Assembly (NCBI GenBank): GCA_019748295.1
Contig: JAIEPT010000018.1
Coordinates: forward strand, 1 to 55,688
Source: Gemmataceae bacterium
GTDB taxonomy: Bacteria > Planctomycetota > Planctomycetia > Gemmatales > Gemmataceae
Reading direction: 5' to 3'
Length of the DNA: 55,688 nucleotides
In this document: positions 7,869 to 16,110 of the stretch, in pieces
Position numbering within the stretch: position 1 is the first letter of the stretch
Layout: every line of letters begins with the position of its first letter
Notes under the pieces: generated by a model
Database searches by the model: none
The model's input: only the letters and a program-made list of their open reading frames with translations
What the model was told of the DNA's origin: nothing
Made by a program: the position numbers and the translations under genes

Positions 7869-10800
7869 ATGTCGGAGTCGCGTTTGCCGGCTTGGCCGGT
7901 CAGTTTGAAAGACCTGCCCCAGTGGGTCGAGGTTGCCGAAGGCTATGCGCCGGTTGTGGAATCGCTGCGCGCGGGGCATGCCGCCACCATCGATGGCGGT
8001 TGGCATTCGGCCAGTTCGCTGGTCGCCGCCTCGCTGGCGCTGAACGCGCCGAAGACGCTGGTGGTCGTCCTCGCCCATCCGCGCGACCTCGATAGCTGGG
8101 CCGCCGACATCGCCAGTTTCGCCGGCATCCCCTCGCATCTGTTCCCCGCCTGGGACAGCATTCCCGATCAGAACACGGTTCTCGACGAGATCGGCGGCCA
8201 ACGCTTGCGCCTGTTGCGTCAATTGGACGCCGACACGCCGCCGCGGATCGTACTGACGACGATGCAGGCGCTTTTGCAGCCAGTGCCGAACCGCGAGCAG
8301 CTGTCGGCCCGCCGCCGTCGGTTGAAAGTGGGTCAGGAAGTACGACCCGAAGACCTGGTTGCATGGCTTGTCGAAAAGAACTACGAACGCATGGAAGCGG
8401 TCGAGTTGCCGGGCGAATTCAGCCGGCGCGGCGGCATTCTCGATGCGTATTCCTCCGATGCCGAGGCCCCCTACCGCATCGAGTTTTTGGGCGACGAGAT
8501 CGAGTCGATCCGTCAGTTTTCCCCCGAATCGCAACGCAGCCTCGGCGACCTGCAAGCCGTCGATCTGACTGCACATGGCCAAGCCATCGTCGGCGATGAG
8601 GGCTTCCGCGGCAACTTCTGCGACTGGCTGCCCCCCGGTTCGTGGACGATGCTCGTGGAACTGAGCGAGCTGCAAGAGCAAGCGAAGTTCTACCTCGAAC
8701 GCGTGCCGGACATTACCGGCCTGTTCTCGATCCCCAGCGTGTTCCAGAAGCTCACGTCGTACCCCAGCGTCCGCATGTCGTCCATCCCGACGACGAGCAT
8801 GGAAACGACCTGTCATCTGAAGGTCGAATCGGTCGAGCGATTCAGCGGCGATGTGACGAAAGTGAAAGACGAACTCGACACGGCCGCGGCGCGTGACTTC
8901 GTGCTGGTGGCATGCCACAACGACGCGGAACGACAGCGTCTGCAAGAGGTGCTCGGCGATAGCCTCCTCGCGAAATCGGGCCGACTGCGGTTGGCGGTGG
9001 GTCAGGTGCATGCCGGCTTTCGCCTAGTGCTCGGCGGTGGTCTTCCCCCCCCTCCCCTTGGGGGAGAGGGGAGCAAGACGCCAACCTCCTCTTCCCCGAG
9101 GGGAGAGGGGGGCCAGACCGCGATTGCGGGGCTTGTCGTCCTCGGCGACCATGAACTCTTTCGCCGCGATCAGGCTCATGGCGTTTTGCCGCGCCGACGC
9201 ATCGAGTCACGAGCGATCGACAGCTTCCTCGATCTGCAGGAAGACGACCTCGTCGTGCATCTGAGCCACGGCATCGCTCGATTCCGCGGCATGCATCTGC
9301 TCGAGAAAAACGGGCAGTCGGAAGAGCATCTCATCCTGGAGTTCGCCGCGGGCACCAAGGTGTATGTGCCGGCCTCGAAGGTCGATCTCGTCCAAAAGTA
9401 CGTCGGCGGCGCGAAAGCGGACCCGGAACTCTCGAAGCTCGGCGGCACGAGTTGGGCCAAGAAGAAGGAACGCGTCGAACAGGCGGTGATGGATCTCGCC
9501 AGCGAGATGGTCGAATTGCAGGCCGTCCGCGAAGCGCAACCCGGCGAGGCGTCTCCGCCCGACAGCGATTGGCAGCGCGATTTCGAAGCCGCGTTCCCCT
9601 ATCAGGAAACGCCCGACCAACTCGCCGGCATGATCGAAATCAAACGCGACATGGAACGCCCCCGATCCATGGACCGCCTCGTCTGCGGCGACGTCGGCTA
9701 CGGCAAGACGGAACTTGCGATCCGGGCCGCGTTCAAGGCGATCGACAACGGCAAACAAGTGGCCGTGCTCGTGCCGACGACTGTCCTCGCCGAGCAGCAC
9801 TTCCGCACCTTCAGCGCGCGCCTCGCCGATTACCCGTTCACGGTCGATTCGCTCTCCCGGTTCCGCAGTCATGGCGAGCAGCGGGCCGTCATCAAGAAGC
9901 TGGAAGATGGAGCGCTCGACGTCGTCATCGGCACCCATCGCCTGGTCAGCAACGACGTGAAATTCAAGGAACTGGGCCTCGTCATCATCGATGAAGAGCA
10001 GCGGTTCGGCGTCGAGCATAAGGAAAAGCTGAAGAAGCTCCGCGCCACCGTCGATGTGCTCACGCTCTCGGCCACGCCGATCCCGCGGACGCTGCATCTT
10101 TCGCTGCTGGGCATCCGCGACATCAGCAACCTGGAAACGCCGCCGCAGGGTCGGCTGGCGATCGAGACGCGCATCGTGCGTTGGGACGAATCGCTGATCC
10201 GCAACGCGATTCACCGCGAGCTGAATCGCGAAGGGCAGATCTACTTCGTCCACAATCGCGTCCACGACATTCATGCGGTCGCGAACAAGATTCGCGGCAT
10301 CGTCCCCGAGGCACGCATCGTGATCGGCCATGGGCAGATGACGCCGGAAGAACTGGAATCGGCGATGGTGAAGTTCGTTCGCCGCGAGGCGGACATCCTG
10401 GTTGCGACGACGATCATCGAGAGCGGCCTCGACATCCCGAACGCGAACACGATCTTCATTCATCAGGCCGATAACTATGGCCTCGCCGACCTCCATCAGC
10501 TGCGTGGCCGAGTCGGGCGTTACAAGCATCGCGCGTATGCCTACATGATTCTCAACAGCGAAAAGCCCCTCGCTCCGAACGCGGCCCGGCGGCTCAAGGC
10601 GATCGAGGAGTTTCACGAACTGGGGGCGGGTTTCAAGATCGCCATGAAGGATCTCGAAATCCGCGGAGCAGGGAATATTCTGGGTACGCAGCAGAGCGGA
10701 CACATCGCGTCGGTCGGTTACGAATTGTATTGCCAACTGCTGGAAAGCGCAGTGCGGACGCTGAAGAACATGCCCGCCCGCAGGACTGTCGAAACGCATC

Positions 10801-11294
10801 TCGACCTGCCTCTCTCCGCCTACCTGCCTCGCGATTACGTGCCGGGGCAAAAGCTGCGGATCGAGGTCTATCGCCGGCTGGGCCGCATTCGCAAGCTCGA
10901 TCGGCTCGACGATTTCCGCAACGAGTTGCGCGACCGCTACGGCGCGTGGACCGAACCCGTCGAATGGCTGCTGCGTCTCGCCGAACTGCGTATCCTGGCC
11001 GAGCGTTGGCAGATCCCGTCCGTCCATCTCGAAGGCAAAACGCTGGAAGACCTCGCCGGCCCCGTCGATATCGTGCTCACGTATCAGAGCGTCAAGAAGA
11101 TCGAAACCCTCGCCAAACGAAGCGGCGGCCGACTTCGCATCGTCGATAAAGAGAGCGCCTACTTCCGCCTGCGTCCGCCGGAGCGGAACGCGATGGGGCT
11201 TTATCGCGTGTTGCAAGAGTTGCTGAAAGAAATGCCCAAAGCTCCGGCCGCGTCGACTTCGCTGGCAGGGGAACCCGAGCGCCAACGCGGCTAA
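7869..11294 (+). CDS. mfd: Transcription-repair coupling factor
   Basis: The 1141-residue protein is close to the usual Mfd length. It removes RNA polymerase stalled at DNA lesions and recruits UvrA. Visible parts are the UvrB-like N-terminal domains (FPAWDSIPDQ; GEFSRRGGILDAYS), the polymerase-interacting domain (DDLVVHLSHGIARF), the helicase core with Walker A GDVGYGKTELA near residue 610, IIDEEQRFGV near 705 and SATPIPRTL, then the translocation motif and C-terminal domain. Residues about 389-417 form a low-complexity insert encoded by a palindromic repeat element (positions 9037-9116), just before the strand GLVVLGDHELF. The reading frame stays open, so the gene is probably functional. 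Confidence 0.97.
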   Translation: MSESRLPAWPVSLKDLPQWVEVAEGYAPVVESLRAGHAATIDGGWHSASSLVAASLALNAPKTLVVVLAHPRDLDSWAADIASFAGIPSHLFPAWDSIPDQNTVLDEIGGQRLRLLRQLDADTPPRIVLTTMQALLQPVPNREQLSARRRRLKVGQEVRPEDLVAWLVEKNYERMEAVELPGEFSRRGGILDAYSSDAEAPYRIEFLGDEIESIRQFSPESQRSLGDLQAVDLTAHGQAIVGDEGFRGNFCDWLPPGSWTMLVELSELQEQAKFYLERVPDITGLFSIPSVFQKLTSYPSVRMSSIPTTSMETTCHLKVESVERFSGDVTKVKDELDTAAARDFVLVACHNDAERQRLQEVLGDSLLAKSGRLRLAVGQVHAGFRLVLGGGLPPPPLGGEGSKTPTSSSPRGEGGQTAIAGLVVLGDHELFRRDQAHGVLPRRRIESRAIDSFLDLQEDDLVVHLSHGIARFRGMHLLEKNGQSEEHLILEFAAGTKVYVPASKVDLVQKYVGGAKADPELSKLGGTSWAKKKERVEQAVMDLASEMVELQAVREAQPGEASPPDSDWQRDFEAAFPYQETPDQLAGMIEIKRDMERPRSMDRLVCGDVGYGKTELAIRAAFKAIDNGKQVAVLVPTTVLAEQHFRTFSARLADYPFTVDSLSRFRSHGEQRAVIKKLEDGALDVVIGTHRLVSNDVKFKELGLVIIDEEQRFGVEHKEKLKKLRATVDVLTLSATPIPRTLHLSLLGIRDISNLETPPQGRLAIETRIVRWDESLIRNAIHRELNREGQIYFVHNRVHDIHAVANKIRGIVPEARIVIGHGQMTPEELESAMVKFVRREADILVATTIIESGLDIPNANTIFIHQADNYGLADLHQLRGRVGRYKHRAYAYMILNSEKPLAPNAARRLKAIEEFHELGAGFKIAMKDLEIRGAGNILGTQQSGHIASVGYELYCQLLESAVRTLKNMPARRTVETHLDLPLSAYLPRDYVPGQKLRIEVYRRLGRIRKLDRLDDFRNELRDRYGAWTEPVEWLLRLAELRILAERWQIPSVHLEGKTLEDLAGPVDIVLTYQSVKKIETLAKRSGGRLRIVDKESAYFRLRPPERNAMGLYRVLQELLKEMPKAPAASTSLAGEPERQRG
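9037..9116. repeat. Palindromic C/G-tract repeat embedded in mfd
   Basis: This stretch has CCTCCCCTTGGGGGAGAGGGG followed by a spacer and a second CCCCGAGGGGAGAGGGG, resembling the CCCCTCTCCCTCCGGGAGAG elements found between genes elsewhere in the window (about 12690, 15990, 23185 and 54240). It adds a Pro/Gly/Ser-rich segment to Mfd without breaking the frame. Confidence 0.75.
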
Positions 11295-11327
11295 ATCAGC
11301 GTGCGCGATTTCGCCGCAGCACCTTTC

Positions 11328-11400
11328 GCACGAACCCGAAGCGTTAGTTAGCGAGGGATTCACGTCGTCCCTCGCTGACTTGACGCTTCGGGCTAGTGCG
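11328..11400. repeat. Palindrome downstream of mfd
   Basis: The arms at 11328-11358 and 11368-11400 are near-complementary, containing ACCCGAAGCGTTAGTTAGCG and CGCTGACTTGACGCTTCGGG. It starts about 33 bases after the mfd stop codon. It could act as a transcript-end hairpin, but no T-run follows. Confidence 0.7.
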
Positions 11401-11482
11401 GGCGACTGGCATGTTTGATCGGAAGCGCGACGCCCGTTCTTATTCGAAAGGCCGCTAACGCGCCGCCGATTTGCGCACGCGC

Positions 11483-11665
11483 GTAGGGAACGCCCTCCGT
11501 GGCGTTCCGCCGAGCTGGACGATGTCGGCACCCGCAATCCAACAACCGCAAATCCTCGGCCCTTGTCTGTGACGCCACGCATTACGTCTCAGTCGGTTGC
11601 TGCAAATGGATTGCTGGGGCCGACATCGTCCCGTTCGGCGGAACGCCACGGAGGGAGTTGCCTAC
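11483..11665. repeat. Inverted-repeat element, 47-bp arms (GTAGGGAACGCCCTCCG type)
   Basis: The arms at 11483-11529 and 11619-11665 are inverse complements with few mismatches and begin and end with GTAGGGAACGCCCTCCG and its complement. About 90 bases lie between them, and this middle also holds inverted segments (GCAATCCAACAACCGCAA against TTGCTGCAAATGGATTGC). A related element occurs at 43323-43540. No transposase lies within, so it looks like a small non-autonomous or structural repeat. Confidence 0.75.
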
Positions 11666-11892
11666 AGAATGTTACGCTCGTCGATACGTCCATCAAAACT
11701 GCTCCGGCGCCAATTCCCACTGTGCATGTCAAGCGGCAATCCAGCCCATCTCGGCGAAAGGGATGGCTGTTCGATCATTCCTTCGGCACGATCATTGCGA
11801 AAGGAAGTGAACGAACAACCCTACCTCTCGCTCGAACGCCTGTCCATTACGGCTTCGTGCTCGGGGGCCTATATCGTTAAGGAGAAGCCCAG

Positions 11893-12642
11893 ATGAAGAA
11901 GATGTTTTTGCAGCCGATCGTCGCGTTCCTGATGGTGGTCGGCATCGCCCAGGGCCAGGTCAACGTCCAAGTGCAACCTGGGAAGGGCATTCAGATTCAA
12001 CCCGGCAACGGGCAAAACACGCCGAACGTCCAGCTCCAACCGGGCAAGGGCGTGCAGGTGAACCCGAATCCGAACAACAACCAGAACCCGAACGTGCAAA
12101 ACCCGAACGTGCAAAACCCGAACGTGCAAAACCCGAACGTGCAAAACCCGAACGTGCAAAACCCGAACGTGCAAAACCAAAACGTGCAAAACCCGAACAA
12201 CAACCAGAACCTGAACAACAACCAGAACCCGAACGGTCAAGTGAATCCCAACACCCAGGTGCAGGGGACCGTGCAAGGGAACGCCGCCGCTCCTCAGGCG
12301 TGGCGCGCGAAGCAGATCCTCGGAGCCAAGGTCCAACTTTCCGGCAACACGATGGCCGGCACGGTGGACGACATCGTCTTCACCGATGAAGGCTCGATCG
12401 AATACTTGGTCGTGAGCCACAACGGCAAGATGGTGACGGTGCCGTGGCAAGCCGCCAAGTTCAACGTCGCTCAACAGACGGCAACGCTGGAAATCACCCA
12501 ACAGCAATACCAGCAGATCCCGACCTTCACCTCGGAATCGCACCCTCAATACTTCGCTCCGCAATACCGCGAGCAGATCTACAAGGCGTACAACCTCCGC
12601 CCGGGTCAGGTCCGTCGGCTCGAACGCCGCACGAATCCTTGA
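11893..12642 (+). CDS. Secreted PRC-barrel protein with NVQNP repeats
   Basis: The 249-residue protein has a signal peptide ([21 protein letters not shown]), then a low-complexity region rich in Asn, Gln and Pro, including seven tandem NVQN(P/Q) pentapeptides at about residues 67-101. A PRC-barrel-like domain follows ([20 protein letters not shown], then [15 protein letters not shown]). PRC barrels are small beta folds used in RNA processing, photosynthetic and envelope proteins. Secretion points to a cell-envelope or matrix role here, as inference. AAGGAG lies eight bases before the ATG, and a strong terminator follows at 12753. Confidence 0.85.
   Translation: MKKMFLQPIVAFLMVVGIAQGQVNVQVQPGKGIQIQPGNGQNTPNVQLQPGKGVQVNPNPNNNQNPNVQNPNVQNPNVQNPNVQNPNVQNPNVQNQNVQNPNNNQNLNNNQNPNGQVNPNTQVQGTVQGNAAAPQAWRAKQILGAKVQLSGNTMAGTVDDIVFTDEGSIEYLVVSHNGKMVTVPWQAAKFNVAQQTATLEITQQQYQQIPTFTSESHPQYFAPQYREQIYKAYNLRPGQVRRLERRTNP
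12091..12195 (+). repeat. Tandem array of seven 15-bp units
   Basis: Seven near-identical copies of AACGTGCAAAACCCG encode NVQNP in frame; the sixth copy differs in its last codon. The near-identity at DNA level implies recent expansion or ongoing slippage, so copy number may vary between strains. Confidence 0.95.
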
Positions 12643-12673
12643 GCAATCCGCTGCTCGTTCGCGAATCGAAGGC

Positions 12674-12731
12674 GCGGCGCCTGCATTTCTCCCCTCTCCC
12701 TCCGGGAGAGTTCCGGGAGAGGGGCCGGTAG
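12674..12731. repeat. CCCCTCTCCCTCCGGGAGAG intergenic repeat
   Basis: A self-complementary pyrimidine/purine repeat downstream of the PRC-barrel gene. The 31 bases or so that begin GGCGCCTGCATTTCTCCCC recur at about 15975, and TATCTCCTGCCGCTCGCCT recurs at about 16093, so this and the 15965-16110 stretch are versions of one composite element. Confidence 0.8.
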
Positions 12732-12752
12732 CCTATCTCCTGCCGCTCGCCT

Positions 12753-12792
12753 AACCGGAAGCCCCGTGCTCAGACGGGGCTTCCGGTTTTTA
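12753..12792 (+). terminator. Rho-independent terminator
   Basis: A perfect stem AACCGGAAGCCCCG / CGGGGCTTCCGGTT with an eight-base loop (TGCTCAGA) is followed by a T-run. It is the clearest intrinsic terminator in the window and would end transcripts of the PRC-barrel gene about 110 bases after its stop codon. Confidence 0.9.
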
Positions 12793-13050
12793 GGTTTGGT
12801 ATGATGGCAGGCGCTGGTGGAGCAAACGAATGCCGTCGCCGTTTCCCGAAATGAACCCGTACCTTGGAGCGTCGCTCGATTTGGCACGACTTTCATGAAC
12901 GTTGCGTGCCCGCGATCGCCGATGCCTCCGCATGCCCATGCAACTTCTCGGGCCATGCGACGATTGCGTCATGGTGAGCCGCTGGCGGGCCGGGCTTGAT
13001 TGCGTTCGGCCGATTCCGACAATGCCCTCGCTGCCACCAGAGGGAGGGCA

Positions 13051-14067
13051 ATGTCGATGCGAGTGCTTGTGACGGGTGCGACCGGATTCGTGGGCGGGCA
13101 TGTCGTCGATGCGTGCCTCAAGCGAGGTTGGTCCGTCGTCGCCTTTGCCCGCCCGACCAGCAATGTGGCCGAGCTGAAGAAGCAAGGCGTCGCCCTTGTT
13201 CAGGGCGAAATGAGCGACCCAGCCGCGTGCCGGAAGGCGACCGCGGACGTGGATGTCGTTATCCACTGTGCCGCGAAGGTCGGCGACTGGGGCCCGCACG
13301 AGGACTACATCAAGGCGAACGTGGATAGTCTGCGCGTGCTCCTTGATGCTTGCAAGGGCCTCGCTCTCACCCGCTTCGTTCATCTCTCGAGCCTCGGCGT
13401 TTATCCCGCGACGCATCATTACGGCAGCGACGAGACAATGCCGATCCGCGACAACCATCGCGACGGCTACTCGCGGTCCAAGGTGCTCGCGGAAAAGCTC
13501 GCGTTGCAATACCACGCGGAGTTCGGCGTCCCCGTCGTCGTGCTGCGGCCCGGCTTCGTCTATGGCCCGCGCGACCGCACGGTGTTGCCTCGCATCGTCG
13601 ATAACCTTCGGCAGGGAATGGTGCGGTATCCGGGCGGCGGCGAGGCGGCGCTCAACACCATCTTTGTCCGCAATCTCGTCGATGCGATTTTTCTCTCGAT
13701 CGACCAAGATCAAGCCGTCGGGCAGGTCTACAACTTGACGGACGGCGATCACGTTTCGAAACGCCGCTTCATCGAAAAGATCTGCGACGCGACCGACCTG
13801 CCTTACCCGCGGCTTCGTCCCCCGCTCTGGTTCGCCAAAACGGCGACCTGGATCTCCGAAGCGCTCGCCAAAGCCCGCGGCTCCAAGGAAGCCCCCGCAT
13901 TCAGTTTCCCCCGCCTCAAGTTCATGGGCCTCAATCTCGATTTCAGCATCGAAAAGGCAAAGGCCCACCTCGGCTACCGCCCCCGCGTCGATTTCGACCA
14001 AGGCATGTCCGAGACGCTGGCCTGGTACAAGGCGAACGTAGCGGAAAGGGTGAAGGATGAAGGGTGA
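13051..14067 (+). CDS. NAD-dependent epimerase/dehydratase (3-beta-HSD/DFR-like)
   Basis: A 338-residue extended short-chain dehydrogenase with GATGFVGGHV near the N-terminus (about residues 9-18), an active-site HLSSLGVY strand and the YSRSK catalytic pair (Tyr140, Lys144). The later segment GGGEAALNTIFVRNLVDA resembles the dihydroflavonol reductase / 3-beta-hydroxysteroid dehydrogenase branch rather than sugar-nucleotide epimerases, so the substrate is uncertain. AGGGAGGG five bases before 13051 fixes this start over the upstream ATG at 13000. The last codons (KDEG, stop) are encoded by the first unit of a 14-bp tandem repeat. Confidence 0.85.
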   Translation: MSMRVLVTGATGFVGGHVVDACLKRGWSVVAFARPTSNVAELKKQGVALVQGEMSDPAACRKATADVDVVIHCAAKVGDWGPHEDYIKANVDSLRVLLDACKGLALTRFVHLSSLGVYPATHHYGSDETMPIRDNHRDGYSRSKVLAEKLALQYHAEFGVPVVVLRPGFVYGPRDRTVLPRIVDNLRQGMVRYPGGGEAALNTIFVRNLVDAIFLSIDQDQAVGQVYNLTDGDHVSKRRFIEKICDATDLPYPRLRPPLWFAKTATWISEALAKARGSKEAPAFSFPRLKFMGLNLDFSIEKAKAHLGYRPRVDFDQGMSETLAWYKANVAERVKDEG

Positions 14068-14130
14068 AGGATGAAGGGTGAAGGATGAAGGGCGAAGGAT
14101 GAAGGGTGAAGGATGAAGGGTGAAGGATGT
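14046..14130 (+). repeat. 14-bp tandem repeat (GGTGAAGGATGAAG)
   Basis: About six imperfect head-to-tail copies of GGTGAAGGATGAAG start inside the epimerase gene and supply its final residues and stop codon. Similar GGATGAAGGATGAA runs flank the palindrome at 26927-27096. Confidence 0.9.
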
Positions 14131-14140
14131 GGGGATGTTT

Positions 14141-14429
14141 CGCATGTGCAAGCGTCGAACGCTGAAAGCGTTCCCCAGCAAAGCCCAGGGTTGGCGACCA
14201 TCGGGAGCCAACCCTGGGTTGCGACGCCGTCCACCCGCCATGAGCTCTGAAGGAGCTCCCCAGGACGCCTCATGATTTCGAGACCTTTTGCCTTGGGCGG
14301 AGCGTCCTGGCGAACTCTTTCAGAGTTCCATCGCATGTGGTGGCTGATTTACCCAGGGTTGGCTCCCGATGGTCGCCAACCCTGGGCTTTGCTGGGGAAC
14401 GCTTTCAGCGTTCGATGCTTGCACATGCG
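14141..14429. repeat. Large inverted repeat, 79-bp nearly perfect outer arms
   Basis: The arms at 14141-14219 and 14351-14429 are inverse complements with a single mismatch by eye. They contain AACGCTGAAAGCGTTCCCC and CCCAGGGTTGGCGACCATCG. The inner portion (about 14240-14270 against 14297-14330) is also inverted but less perfectly, leaving a loop of about 25 bases. The right arm runs directly into the 16-bp array. Long open frames across this region are artefacts of the repeat and are not called as genes. Confidence 0.9.
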
Positions 14430-14655
14430 ACACATCCCACATGCGACACATCCCACATGCGACACATCCCACATCCGGCACATCCCACATGCGGCACATC
14501 CCACATGCGGCACACCCCACATCCGGCACATCCCACATGCGGCACATCCCACATGCGGCACATCCCACATGCGGCACATCCCACATGCGGCACATCCCAC
14601 ATCCGGCACATCCCACATCCGGCACATCCCACATGCGGCACATCCCACATGCGGC
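14423..14655. repeat. 16-bp tandem array, 14 full copies
   Basis: Fourteen copies plus a partial fifteenth of a 16-base unit of the form ACATGCGGCACATCCC. Variation is limited to the seventh-base region (TGCG or TCCG), A/G at base 8 and one T/C change. Because 16 is not a multiple of three, all frames read the same His/Pro/Cys-rich 16-residue periodic peptide, giving spurious ORFs on both strands. There are no spacers, so it is not a CRISPR array. It lies about 100 bases upstream of the DUF1080 gene. Confidence 0.95.
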
Positions 14656-14751
14656 GTCGACCTTCATCCTTCCTTCCTTTTGCTTTACACGCCGCGGCGG
14701 CGCCGTTACAACTGGATGCGTCCCACCACGATTTCACCCCATGGAGAAGCC

Positions 14752-15843
14752 ATGTTCACCGCATCCCGACTGCTGGGCCTCGGCCTGGCGGCGATCGTCG
14801 TCGTTGCCTTCGCGTCGCCGGCCTTCGCTCAAGACAAGAAGAGCGAACCGAAGAAGTCGCAGCCGAAGAAGGAAGTGTGGACCGATCCCAACGACTCGTC
14901 GCTCCCGATCGATTTCAAAATCCAGGGCGAATATGCCAACGACAAACTCGGCGTGCAGGTCATTGCGCTCGGAAATGGCGAATTTCAAGCCGTGGTCCTC
15001 GAGGGCGGATTGCCGGGCGCGGGTTGGGACGGCAAGAACAAGAGCCTGATGCAAGGCAAGATTGAAGGCGATGGGGCCGTCTTCACCCCGGCGAGCGGCA
15101 AGCGCAACTACCTCGCTCAAAATCCCGCCCAGTTTTCCGCGACCCGCAAGTTCCCACCCCTAGGCCACAAGGAATACGCCGGCGCCATTCAGGGCGATGT
15201 GCTGACGCTCAAGACCGAGGCAGGCGAAGCGAAGTTGCAGAAGACAACCCGCAAGAGCCCGACGATGGGAGCCAAGGCCCCCGAAGGAGCGATCGTGCTC
15301 TTCGATGGCAGCAGCACCGAGGCCTTCAAAGGCGGCCGACTCGATAAGAACACCGGCTTGCTCAACACCGACGGCGGCGACGTTCGCACCAAGCAGAAGT
15401 TCCTCAACTACACCGTCCACCTCGAATTTTTCCTGCCCTATCGCCCCGATGCCCGTAGCCAAGGCCGCGGCAACTCCGGCTTCTATCAAGTCGATCAGTA
15501 CGAAGTGCAGATCCTCGACAGCTTCGGCCTCGACGGCGTCAACAACGAGTGCGGCGGCGTTTACACCAAGCTCGACCCGAAAGTGAACATGTGCCTGCCC
15601 CCATTGCAGTGGCAGACCTACGACATCGAGTTCACGGCAGCTGTGACGGAGAACGGCAAGAAAGTGAAGAACGCCCGCATCACCGCCAAGCACAACGGCG
15701 TGATCATTCACGACGACGCCGAGATCAAAGGCACGACGGGCGGCGCTCGCAACGAACCCGAAGGCACCCCCGGCCCGCTCCAACTCCAAGGCCACGGCAA
15801 CCCGCTCCAGTTCCGCAATTTCTGGGTCGTGGAGAAGAAATAG
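14752..15843 (+). CDS. Secreted DUF1080 protein (3-keto-disaccharide hydrolase-like)
   Basis: The 363-residue protein has a signal peptide (MFTASRLLGLGLAAIVVVAF, cleavage near FAQD), a Lys-rich linker, an N-terminal region of about 120 residues of unclear family, and a C-terminal DUF1080 domain. The latter shows GAIVLFDGSSTEAFKGG, NSGFYQVDQYEVQILDSF and PLQLQGHGNPLQFRNFWV. DUF1080 is a concanavalin-like beta-sandwich, and some members cleave 3-keto-glycosides. I start it at 14752 because GGAG precedes it and the signal peptide is clean; the frame open to 14272 runs through the repeats. The substrate is unknown. Confidence 0.9.
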   Translation: MFTASRLLGLGLAAIVVVAFASPAFAQDKKSEPKKSQPKKEVWTDPNDSSLPIDFKIQGEYANDKLGVQVIALGNGEFQAVVLEGGLPGAGWDGKNKSLMQGKIEGDGAVFTPASGKRNYLAQNPAQFSATRKFPPLGHKEYAGAIQGDVLTLKTEAGEAKLQKTTRKSPTMGAKAPEGAIVLFDGSSTEAFKGGRLDKNTGLLNTDGGDVRTKQKFLNYTVHLEFFLPYRPDARSQGRGNSGFYQVDQYEVQILDSFGLDGVNNECGGVYTKLDPKVNMCLPPLQWQTYDIEFTAAVTENGKKVKNARITAKHNGVIIHDDAEIKGTTGGARNEPEGTPGPLQLQGHGNPLQFRNFWVVEKK

Positions 15844-15856
15844 AAGCAGCAGCCCA

Positions 15857-15916
15857 CTTCAGCGTTTCGCGATCCAAATAGCACAATCGTGCCATTCGTT
15901 ATGCGAAACGCTGAAG
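15857..15916. repeat. Hairpin repeat after the DUF1080 gene
   Basis: Perfect 14-base arms CTTCAGCGTTTCGC (15857-15870) and GCGAAACGCTGAAG (15903-15916) lie just after the stop codon. There is no T-run. Confidence 0.8.
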
Positions 15917-15964
15917 CGAGGGCATTCATCATTCGTGGGATCGGCGGCGCACGCTGATCGTCGT

Positions 15965-16110
15965 TAGGCGAGCTGGCGCCTGCATTTCTCCCCTCTCCCT
16001 CCGGGAAGAGTCCGGGAGAGGAGCCGGGGGTGAGGGCGTGCGACGTGGCGTTACGCGAGAAAAGGCGCCCTCACCCGGAGGGAGAGGGAGACTATCTCCT
16101 GCCGCTCGCC
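15965..16110. repeat. Composite inverted repeat with CCCCTCTCCCTCCGG core
   Basis: It starts GGCGAGCTGGCGCCTGCATT and ends with TATCTCCTGCCGCTCGCC; the left CTCTCCCTCCGGG and right CCCGGAGGGAGAG segments are inverted. It ends at the stop codon of the minus-strand gene at 16111. The 15844-16110 gap holds only this and the adjacent hairpin. Confidence 0.8.

Larger units (their letters stand above)
11295..11892. other. 598-base intergenic region dominated by palindromes
   Basis: The region between mfd and the PRC-barrel gene contains the two palindromic repeats listed separately and no convincing gene; the open frames across it read through the repeat arms. The final 200 bases are non-repetitive and should contain the promoter of the gene at 11893. 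A strong ribosome site AAGGAG occurs at 11879-11884. Confidence 0.6.

Noticed and set aside
9207-11582. 791-residue minus-strand ORF opposite mfd
   Set aside because: mfd is complete and conserved; this frame is a compositional shadow.
14423-14655. CRISPR-like repeat array
   Set aside because: The 16-base units are directly adjacent with no spacers, and no cas gene is nearby. It is a simple tandem array.
14272-14751. Long N-terminal extension of the DUF1080 protein and other His/Cys/Pro-rich ORFs on both strands
   Set aside because: They are produced by the 16-bp repeat, which stays open in all frames. A signal peptide and ribosome site support the start at 14752.
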